Positions 57,755 through 64,000 of a stretch of DNA of 64,000 bases are shown here, in pieces. Both the position numbers and the translations under genes were made by a program. The stretch is from Variovorax sp. JS1663. Lineage in GTDB: Bacteria > Pseudomonadota > Gammaproteobacteria > Burkholderiales > Burkholderiaceae_C. The stretch covers positions 45,411 to 109,410 of the forward strand of contig NZ_LYMK01000022.1 of assembly GCF_002157355.1 (NCBI RefSeq), in the 5' to 3' direction. Positions within the stretch are counted from its first letter, which is position 1. Each line of letters begins with the position of its first letter. The notes under the pieces were generated by a model. It worked only from the letters and a program-made list of their open reading frames with translations, had not been told where the DNA came from and did not search any database.

Positions 57755-58578
57755 CCGCCCCGTCCACTGTCCGCAGCCGCTTCTGGGCCCAGCTCCGGGC
57801 GCCCGACTTCGCCGCCCTCGATCCGGCCGCCACCGTCGCGGTGCTGCCGCTGGGCGCGACCGAGCAGCATGGGCCGCACCTCCCGCTCGGCGTCGACTCG
57901 ACGCTGGTCGACGGGATCGTCGCCGCGGCCCTTCCCCTCTTGCCGGCCGAGCTGCCGGTGCTTTTTCTGCCCACCCAGGCGATCGGCCTGAGCCCCGAGC
58001 ACGCCCGCTTCCCCGGCACGCTCACGCTGTCGTCCGAGACCTTGATCCGGCTCTGGCGCGAGATCGGCGCCGGCGTGGCGCAGGCGGGCGTGCGCAAGCT
58101 GCTGCTGTTCAATGCCCATGGCGGCCACACCGGCGCGATGGAGATCGCGGCGCGCGAGCTGCGCGCGGCGCACGGGCTCATCGTCTACAGCGCCAGCTGG
58201 TTCAACCTGCCGCTGGGCGAGGCCGGCGCGCAGTTCAGCGCCGAGGAGCACCGCTTCGGCGTGCATGCGGGCGAGATCGAGACCTCGATGATGCTGGCCC
58301 TGGCGCCGTCGCAGGTGGAGATGGGCGCCGCGCGCGACTTCGGCTCGACCTCCCGCCAGCGCGCGGCCGACTACCCGCTGCTGGGCAATGGCCGCAGCGC
58401 CAGGCTGGGCTGGGCGATGGAGGACTACAACCCCGCAGGGGCCGCCGGCAATGCGGCTGCGGCCAGCGCCGAGAAGGGCCGGGCCGTCGTCGACGAAGCG
58501 GCGGGGCAGTTGGCCGTGATGCTGGCCGAGCTCTCACGCCTCCCGCTGTCGACCGCTTTCACGGGCCCGCTGCCCTGA
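57751..58578 (+). CDS. Creatininase-family amidohydrolase
   Basis: A 275-residue protein of the creatininase/MftE family: LPLGATEQHGPHLPLGVDS with Glu, His and Asp metal ligands, NAHGGHTGAM and HAGEIETSMML. Members hydrolyse creatinine or cyclic amides; a few act in peptide maturation. Substrate unknown. It overlaps the LysR gene by four bases and is convergent with the next gene (four-base gap). Confidence 0.9.
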   Translation: MTAPSTVRSRFWAQLRAPDFAALDPAATVAVLPLGATEQHGPHLPLGVDSTLVDGIVAAALPLLPAELPVLFLPTQAIGLSPEHARFPGTLTLSSETLIRLWREIGAGVAQAGVRKLLLFNAHGGHTGAMEIAARELRAAHGLIVYSASWFNLPLGEAGAQFSAEEHRFGVHAGEIETSMMLALAPSQVEMGAARDFGSTSRQRAADYPLLGNGRSARLGWAMEDYNPAGAAGNAAAASAEKGRAVVDEAAGQLAVMLAELSRLPLSTAFTGPLP

Positions 58579-58582
58579 GGCC

Positions 58583-59212
58583 TCAGCCGGCGATCGCCGG
58601 GCCGCCGGGCGCGGTGTCCTCGATCTTGATCGAACCGTCGGGTCGCTCGCAGGTCCCGATCAGCAGGCCGCTGGCCAGCGCGTGCGCGCGCAGCTGTTCC
58701 ATCACCTCGTCGCGGCCCGGCGTGTCCGAGAACGCCGGCACGCTGTCGAGCGCGAACAGCTGGAAGGCATAGCGATGCACGCCGTGCCCGGGCGGCGGGT
58801 CCGGCGGCAGCCAGGCCGCCTGCAGATAGGAATTGCGTCCGGCATGCAGCCCGGCACCCTCGTTGTCGGCACTGGGGAAGGCTGCCTCGGGCAGGCTGCC
58901 GTCCTCGCCCGGAAGGCCGACCGCGATCGCATGCACCAGCGGATGCGGCGTGGGCGAATCCGCATCCTCGACGATCAACACCAAGGAAGCGGCGCCGGCC
59001 GGCACGCCGGTCCATTGCAGCGGCGGCGACAGGCCCTCGCCGTCCGCCGTGTAGCGCGGCGGCAGCGGCGCGTGGTCGGCGAAGGCCAGGCTGCCGACCG
59101 TGATCGAGGCCATGCCTTGGCGCAGGCCCAGGGTGTTGAAGGCGATCGCATCCAGGCCGGCGCGCACGCCGTGCAAAGCCTGGCCAATGGCTTCCGGAAG
59201 CTTTTCGAGCAT
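58583..59212 (-). CDS. YbhB/YbcL-type Raf-kinase-inhibitor-like (PEBP) protein
   Basis: A 209-residue protein: an N-terminal stretch of ~35 residues (LPEAIGQALHGVRAGLDAI) and then the PEBP domain with PPLQWTGVPAGAASLVLIVED, a ligand-pocket PLVHAIAVGLPG and HRYAFQLFALD. Ligand and role are not known for bacterial members. ATG 59212 is the first with homology. No ribosome site stands out. Confidence 0.88.
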   Translation of the reverse strand: MLEKLPEAIGQALHGVRAGLDAIAFNTLGLRQGMASITVGSLAFADHAPLPPRYTADGEGLSPPLQWTGVPAGAASLVLIVEDADSPTPHPLVHAIAVGLPGEDGSLPEAAFPSADNEGAGLHAGRNSYLQAAWLPPDPPPGHGVHRYAFQLFALDSVPAFSDTPGRDEVMEQLRAHALASGLLIGTCERPDGSIKIEDTAPGGPAIAG

Positions 59213-59343
59213 GACGCAGGTATAGCGCGCGGCCCGTGGGCGATGTGTAGGACGCGAGAGCGGCACAGTGCTCCGCTATCATGAATCGGGCCCTGCCGGC
59301 GGTAGCGGCCCGTCCCCTGTCACACACCCACTCAAGGAATCGC

Positions 59344-59589
59344 ATGAGCATCGTCTGGACCATTCTGATCGGCTTCGTCGCGGGCCTGGTGGCGCGCGCC
59401 ATCAAACCTGGCGATGACTCGGCTGGTTTCATCGTGACCACGCTGATCGGCATCGCCGGCTCGCTGATCGCGACCTACGTGGGCCAGGCCATGGGCTGGT
59501 ACACGGCAGGCCAGGGGGCCGGCTTCATCGCCTCGGTGGTGGGCGCGATCGTGCTGCTCTTCATCTGGGGCCTGATCCGGCGCAAGTAG
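59344..59589 (+). CDS. GlsB/YeaQ/YmgE-type membrane protein
   Basis: An 81-residue protein with three helices and the family pattern: IVWTILIGFVAGLVARAIKPG, FIVTTLIGIAGSLIATYVG, GFIASVVGAIVLLFIWGLI. It belongs to the transglycosylase-associated group, stress-linked in enterics. AAGGA lies before the ATG (59335-59339). TATCAT (59277-59282) is a good -10 with a weak -35 17 bp upstream. Confidence 0.9.
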   Translation: MSIVWTILIGFVAGLVARAIKPGDDSAGFIVTTLIGIAGSLIATYVGQAMGWYTAGQGAGFIASVVGAIVLLFIWGLIRRK

Positions 59590-59611
59590 GGCGCGGGAAC
59601 GGGAGGCGGCG

Positions 59612-59944
59612 ATGGGCCGTCGCGCCAGAGTGCACCACCATGTCTACGTCGTCGAGCTCGACGACCGGGTCTGGAACATCGCCCGCTTCCGCCGTGCCAA
59701 TCCCGATTACCAGCTGGGCCAGCCCTTCGTCTACGTGGGCATGACGGGTCTGGATCCCGACGTACGTTTCGACAAGCACAAGGCCGGCATTCAGGCCAAC
59801 GCCTTCGTGCGGGACTATGGGCTGCGGCTGCTGCCGGCGCTCTATGCGGTCTACAACCCGATGCCCTACGAAGCCGCGCGCGAGATGGAAGTCGAGCTCG
59901 GCATCGCGTTGCGCGAAGCCGGCTACGGCGTGTGGCAAGCCTGA
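59612..59944 (+). CDS. Small GIY-YIG-like protein
   Basis: A 110-residue protein. HHHVYVVELDD at the start and FVYVGMTGLDPDVRFDKHKAG after ~40 residues resemble the GIY-YIG nuclease core (Y-V...Y-V-G-x-T, then Arg and His), but the catalytic glutamate is not clear. It is 22 bases downstream of the GlsB gene and 13 before cutA; the three may share a transcript. Nuclease activity is a guess. Confidence 0.55.
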   Translation: MGRRARVHHHVYVVELDDRVWNIARFRRANPDYQLGQPFVYVGMTGLDPDVRFDKHKAGIQANAFVRDYGLRLLPALYAVYNPMPYEAAREMEVELGIALREAGYGVWQA

Positions 59945-59957
59945 CCCGGAGACACCC

Positions 59958-60299
59958 ATGGATTCGTCCGCCTGCATCGTCATGACCACCGCCAGCACCG
60001 AGGATGAGGCCGACGCGCTGGCCGCCGCGATCGTCGAGTCCCGGCTCGCAGCCTGCGTGCAGGTGCAGCGCGTGCGCAGCTTCTACGTCTGGAAGGAAGC
60101 GCTGCACCATGAGCCCGAATGGCTGCTGCTGATCAAGACGCTGTCTGCGCGCTACGCGGCGCTGGAAGCATTCATCCGCGAGCGCCACGGCTACGAGACG
60201 CCGGAGATCGTGCAGGTGCCCGTCAGCGGCGGCTCGCCGGACTACCTGCGCTGGCTGGCCGAGGGCAGCAGCGGCGCGCCGGCAGCGTCTCAGGAGTAG
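59958..60299 (+). CDS. cutA: Divalent-cation tolerance protein CutA
   Basis: A 113-residue trimeric ferredoxin-fold protein: CIVMTTASTEDEADALAAAI, ESRLAACVQV, SFYVWKEALHHEPEWLLLIK and HGYETPEIVQVPV. Linked to copper and other divalent ions in E. coli, though the function is debated. GGAGA precedes ATG 59958. Its end overlaps the convergent phosphatase gene by ten bases. Confidence 0.93.
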   Translation: MDSSACIVMTTASTEDEADALAAAIVESRLAACVQVQRVRSFYVWKEALHHEPEWLLLIKTLSARYAALEAFIRERHGYETPEIVQVPVSGGSPDYLRWLAEGSSGAPAASQE

Positions 60300-60964
60300 G
60301 TCACCCAGCCTTCGTAGGCCGGCCCGTCCAGGTGCGGCAGAGTGTTGTAGGTCACCAGCATGTGCCGCTTGGGCGTGAACGCGAACTCGGTGACCGCCGT
60401 GTTGCGGATGCGCAGGTTGAGCTCGATCGTGGTCTCGGCGCTGGTGCCCAGCACATGGCCCACCGCCGTGCTGATCGGTCCGCCGCTGGAGACCACGAGC
60501 ACGCGTGCCCCGTGGTGCCTGCCGCGCACGTGGTCGAGCGCGGTGGTCACTCCCGCCAGGAAGTCGACGTAGCTCGGCATGCCCGCGGGCGCGGTGCGCC
60601 CCTGCATCCAGGCGCCCAGCCCGTCGCGCAGCAGCCGGAAATGGTGGCGGTAGGCCTCGGGTGAATCGGGCTTCTGCAGCTTCTCGGGGTGGATGGTCGC
60701 GATCACCGCCTCGGCGTCGTACTCGTTGAGCCCCGGCCAGGGCAGCACCTCCTGCTCAGAGAGGCCCAGGCCCTCGGCGATCCCTTCCCAGGTCTGGCGA
60801 TGGCGCTTCAGCGTGCCGGTGATGACCGCGTCGAACTGCATCCCGCGCTCGCGCCAGTACGCGCCCAGCCGACGTGACTGCCGTTGGCCCAGCTCGCTGA
60901 GCTGGTCGTAATCGTCCGCGCCGAAGCTGGCCTGGCCGTGACGCACGAGATAGAGAGTTCCCAT
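60290..60964 (-). CDS. Histidine phosphatase superfamily protein
   Basis: A 224-residue phosphoglycerate-mutase-like enzyme: LVRHGQAS at residues 6-13 with the catalytic His, TGTLKRHRQTW in the second motif, and VVSSGGPI where the usual HGG is replaced by SGG. It is therefore a phosphatase of this superfamily with a changed third motif. The substrate is unknown. ATG 60964 is chosen. A 218-bp gap with AT-rich sequence separates it from the autotransporter. Confidence 0.87.
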   Translation of the reverse strand: MGTLYLVRHGQASFGADDYDQLSELGQRQSRRLGAYWRERGMQFDAVITGTLKRHRQTWEGIAEGLGLSEQEVLPWPGLNEYDAEAVIATIHPEKLQKPDSPEAYRHHFRLLRDGLGAWMQGRTAPAGMPSYVDFLAGVTTALDHVRGRHHGARVLVVSSGGPISTAVGHVLGTSAETTIELNLRIRNTAVTEFAFTPKRHMLVTYNTLPHLDGPAYEGWVTYS

Positions 60965-61182
60965 GGACGGGATTCTGCCGAGGGCGCTCGGCCTTCGCGG
61001 TCACGACCGTGACCTGTGGCTCAGACGCATCGGTGCGCCGGCGGCGTGCAAAAAGCAACGATTTTTGTAAGAGAGTGAATCACAAAGTTCTCAATGTGTA
61101 AGAATGCAAACTTTCGTAGACGTTGCCGCGAATCATTCTCAGCGCTGCAATGCCGCATCACCAATGAGAGGGACAGCGCAAG

Positions 61183-64000
61183 ATGAACAAGAGTTACAGG
61201 AGCGTCTTCAACCAGGCGACGGGGGCATGGGTGGCCGTGTCGGAGCTCACGGCGGCGCGCGGCAAGCGCTCGGGCGGTCTGGGCACGCTGGTGGTCGCGG
61301 CGGGCCTCAGCGTGCTGGCGCCGTCCGGCATCGCGCAGGTCACCTACAACAACGGTGACAACCTGGCGGGCGCGATCGACACGACGCCTTCGAACATCAC
61401 CCTGCAGAGCAACGATGCCGGCACCGCCACGCAGAGCGGCGTGATCAGCGGGCCCAACGGCATCATCAAGACCGGCGCGGGCGTCATCGTCCTGGGGGCC
61501 GCCAACACGTACCAGGGCAGCACGGCGATCAATGCCGGCGCGCTGCAGGTGAGCACCGACGCCAACCTGGGCAACGGTGGGGGCATCGTCCTGGACGGCG
61601 GCACGCTGCGCATCGGCGCCGACAACTTCGCCAGCGGCCGGGCCGTCACGCTGGGCGCGACCGGCGGCACGGTGGACGTCGCCGGCACCGCCGGCAACCA
61701 GCTGACCGGTCAAATCACAGGCGGCACGCTCACCCTGCGCAACACCGGCGTCAATGCGCTGGGCGACGAGACGAGGCGCCTGACCATCGACAACGCGGCC
61801 AACAACTACACCGGCGGCACCGTATTGCAGGGCAACGGCGTGGCCGGGCGACTGAACGTCTGGACGACGACGGCGGGTTCACTCGGCAGCGGCCCGGTCA
61901 CCATTCTCGAGAACGCCGAGCTGCGCTTCCAGGACGCCACGGCGAGCGCCGGCAACCTGGTCATCACGGTGCCGGTCGGCGTCAACACCAACATCAACGG
62001 CAGCAACAGCGGCCTGCAGTTCCAGAACGGCGCGAATGCCGGCACGGCGACGATCACCACGAACGGCGCGGGTTCCTACGTGCTGTTCGGCGGCGGAGGC
62101 GCGAGTGCGCAGCAGGCGACCCTCAACAACAATGGCGGGCGGCTGATCTTCCAGGAAACCAGCACCGGCGGCGCCGCCACCATCAACAACAACAGCGGCA
62201 CGCTCCAGATGGGGAACACGGCGGACCTGAGCGGCGCCACCGTCATCAACAGTGGCGAGGTCTACGTCAGCGACACCACCGCGCCGGCGGCGGCGATCGG
62301 GTCGTTGTCGGGTTCGGGCAACGTCGTGCTCGGCAACGCCACGCTGCAAGTGGGCGCACTCGGCAAGAACGACGTCATCAGCGGCGTGATCTCGAACACG
62401 GGGCCGGGTTCGGCAGACCAGAACGGGGGCTTCTACATCAACCCGGTGATGCTGGGCAACGGCGCCGTCATCAAGGTCGGCGCGGGCACCCTGACCCTGA
62501 CCGGCGACAACACCTACACCAACGGCACCACGATCAGCGGTGGCGCGCTGCAGCTGGGCAACGGCGGCACCACGGGCAGCGTGGTGGGCAACATCGCCGT
62601 CGGCAGCGGCGCCTCGCTGATCGTCAACCGCTCGGACAACATCGTGCTGACCAACCCGATCAGCGGCAACGGCGCGCTGGTGCAAGCCGGTCCCGGCACG
62701 ACAACCATCAACACGGTCAACGCCTACACCGGCGGGACCACGCTCAATGCCGGCGGACTCACGGTCACGACGGTCGGCGCGCTCGGCGCCGGCCCGGTCA
62801 CGATCAACGGCGGCACGTTCGGCACGCAGGCGCAGCTGAACAACCCGGTTGTCGTGAACAACAGCTTCAGTGTCGCGCCTGTGGGCCAGTCCACGTGGAC
62901 CGGCCCGGTCACGCTCAATGCCAACGCCACGCTCACGCACGTCGCGCCCCTGGGGTCGATCGTCTTTGCGGGCAGCATCGGCGGTGCGGGCGGGATCACG
63001 CTCACCGGCGTCGGCGGCAATTGGAGCGGCTACACCTACAACGCCGCCAACAACTACGGCGGCACGACCACGGTGCAGGGCAATGCCAGCCTGACTCTGG
63101 CCGGTGCGGGCAACGTGCCGGCCGACCTCGTCGTCAGCGGCAGCGGCAGCGTGCTTGCGAACGGCAGCAACCGTTTCTCGCCGACGGCGACCGTCACGGT
63201 CAATTCCACCGGCAACCTCGTGGCCGGGCAGGTGCTGTCCGGCCTGGAGCTGGTCAACGGAACGCAATCCATCGGCCAGTTGAACGGCAATGGCACCGTC
63301 GGGCTCAACGGCAGCCAATTGACGGTGGGGGCGGGCAGCTTCGGCGGCGTGATGTCGAATGGCTCCTTCTCGGCCGGTCCTCCGCCCGGCGCCGGTTCGC
63401 TGGTCAAGGACGGTCCGGGCACGCTCACGCTGTCCGGCGCCAACACCTATACCGGCAGCACCACCGTCGCCGGCGGCACTTTGCGCGCGGGCGCGGCCAA
63501 CACGCTGAGCGCCGCCTCGGCGCACAGCGTGGCCGCGGGCGCCACCCTCGACCTGGCCGGTTTCAGCCAGAGCATGGCCTCGCTCAACAACAGCGGCACC
63601 GTCTCTCTGGTCGGCGCTGCCGCCGGCACAACTTTGACCGTGACCGGCCCCTACGTGGGCAACAACGGCACGCTGCGGCTGGGCACCGTGCTCGGCACGA
63701 GCGGCCCCTCGGACCGCCTGGTGCTCGACGGCCCCACGGCGATCGCCAGCGGCAACACCACCGTGCAGATCACCAACCTGGGCGGCCTTGGCGGCCAGAC
63801 CGCGGGCAACGGCATCGAGGTGATCACCGCGCTGAACGGTGCGACGACCACGGCCCAGACCACCAAGAACGCCTTCGCACTTGGCGGCGCCGGCCATGTG
63901 GATGCGGGCGCTTTCGAATACCGCCTGTATGCCGCGGACGCGGGTGGCGCCGGCGAGAACTGGTATCTGCGCTCGCAGGTGATCCCGCCCCCGCCGCCTC
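61183..64000 (+). CDS. Autotransporter with ESPR signal, 3' end outside window
   Basis: The frame opens at ATG 61183 and is open to the window end (939 codons). The first residues MNKSYRSVFNQATGAWVAVS are an extended signal peptide region (ESPR), followed by a hydrophobic stretch to AQVTYNN. The rest is a Gly/Asn/Thr-rich passenger of autotransporter-associated beta-strand repeats, e.g. at residues ~98 (GAGVIVLGAANTYQG), ~432 (GAGTLTLTGDNTYT) and ~744 (GPGTLTLSGANTYTG). The last visible residues are IPPPPP, the usual linker before the C-terminal barrel, which is expected beyond the edge. A large adhesin-like type Va protein; the ligand is unknown. Antisense frames here are shadows. Confidence 0.9.
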   Translation, partial: MNKSYRSVFNQATGAWVAVSELTAARGKRSGGLGTLVVAAGLSVLAPSGIAQVTYNNGDNLAGAIDTTPSNITLQSNDAGTATQSGVISGPNGIIKTGAGVIVLGAANTYQGSTAINAGALQVSTDANLGNGGGIVLDGGTLRIGADNFASGRAVTLGATGGTVDVAGTAGNQLTGQITGGTLTLRNTGVNALGDETRRLTIDNAANNYTGGTVLQGNGVAGRLNVWTTTAGSLGSGPVTILENAELRFQDATASAGNLVITVPVGVNTNINGSNSGLQFQNGANAGTATITTNGAGSYVLFGGGGASAQQATLNNNGGRLIFQETSTGGAATINNNSGTLQMGNTADLSGATVINSGEVYVSDTTAPAAAIGSLSGSGNVVLGNATLQVGALGKNDVISGVISNTGPGSADQNGGFYINPVMLGNGAVIKVGAGTLTLTGDNTYTNGTTISGGALQLGNGGTTGSVVGNIAVGSGASLIVNRSDNIVLTNPISGNGALVQAGPGTTTINTVNAYTGGTTLNAGGLTVTTVGALGAGPVTINGGTFGTQAQLNNPVVVNNSFSVAPVGQSTWTGPVTLNANATLTHVAPLGSIVFAGSIGGAGGITLTGVGGNWSGYTYNAANNYGGTTTVQGNASLTLAGAGNVPADLVVSGSGSVLANGSNRFSPTATVTVNSTGNLVAGQVLSGLELVNGTQSIGQLNGNGTVGLNGSQLTVGAGSFGGVMSNGSFSAGPPPGAGSLVKDGPGTLTLSGANTYTGSTTVAGGTLRAGAANTLSAASAHSVAAGATLDLAGFSQSMASLNNSGTVSLVGAAAGTTLTVTGPYVGNNGTLRLGTVLGTSGPSDRLVLDGPTAIASGNTTVQITNLGGLGGQTAGNGIEVITALNGATTTAQTTKNAFALGGAGHVDAGAFEYRLYAADAGGAGENWYLRSQVIPPPPP

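Noticed and set aside
61879..63897. 672-codon minus-strand frame in the autotransporter
   Set aside because: Produced by the repetitive GC-rich passenger; no start signal and no domain.

Overview
The window is GC-rich (roughly two thirds G+C), densely coding DNA of a betaproteobacterium, most likely order Burkholderiales and probably family Comamonadaceae. This rests on the gene content: a monomeric NADP isocitrate dehydrogenase, PldA, DsbD, PriA and HemE with betaproteobacterial features, and a full cbb3 oxidase set beside fnr and hemN. I see no insertion sequences, phage genes, CRISPR arrays, tRNAs or rRNAs.

Positions 1-32,144 form a low-oxygen island. Eight FNR-type boxes (TTGAT-N4-ATCAA; five perfect, two with one mismatch, one with two) lie in its promoter gaps. 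Reading left to right: an Ala-rich exported protein (cut by the window edge); a flavodoxin-like protein; a universal stress protein (Usp) translationally coupled to a P2-type cation ATPase; an HD-GYP protein with an APH/P-loop fusion kinase; divergent Usp genes followed by an HtrA-like protease; an operon of a histone-deacetylase-family enzyme and a Pat-like acetyltransferase; a leftward Usp / small ORF / DUF485 / ActP / DUF294 / exonuclease-PAS operon; ccoI-ccoS and ccoN-O-Q-P-G-H plus one small membrane ORF; fnr divergent from hemN; a TauE/SafE-like protein; a degenerate ornithine-carbamoyltransferase-like protein; and a second FNR-type regulator without the N-terminal cysteine cluster. Taken together this looks like one regulon: Fnr senses O2 loss, the high-affinity oxidase and oxygen-independent haem synthesis are built, and stress, acetate uptake and protein-acetylation functions are switched on with them. 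It resembles in content the low-oxygen-activated (lxa) locus described in Burkholderia cenocepacia (recalled, not checked here).

Positions 32,138-35,136 hold a hybrid histidine kinase and an OmpR-type regulator with a perfect 10-bp-arm palindrome at the regulator's start. Positions 35,137-46,749 hold icd, doxX, a CRP-like regulator divergent from a membrane protein that joins a [2Fe-2S] ferredoxin domain to a class III nucleotide cyclase, a DUF3606 protein, the overlapping operon rep / unknown / pldA, an AEC transporter, and two exported or membrane proteins. A CRP-like palindrome lies upstream of doxX, so cyclase, regulator and target may form a local cAMP circuit.

Positions 46,766-61,000 are housekeeping: priA, hemE, a redoxin, dsbD, alaX, a PQQ-type sugar dehydrogenase, an alcohol dehydrogenase divergent from a LysR regulator, creatininase, a YbhB-type protein, a GlsB-type membrane protein, a GIY-YIG-like protein, cutA and a histidine phosphatase. 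A 368-bp non-coding stretch (48,869-49,236) between priA and hemE carries two DnaA-box-like 9-mers and two inverted repeats. The window ends inside a large autotransporter with an extended signal peptide (from 61,183).
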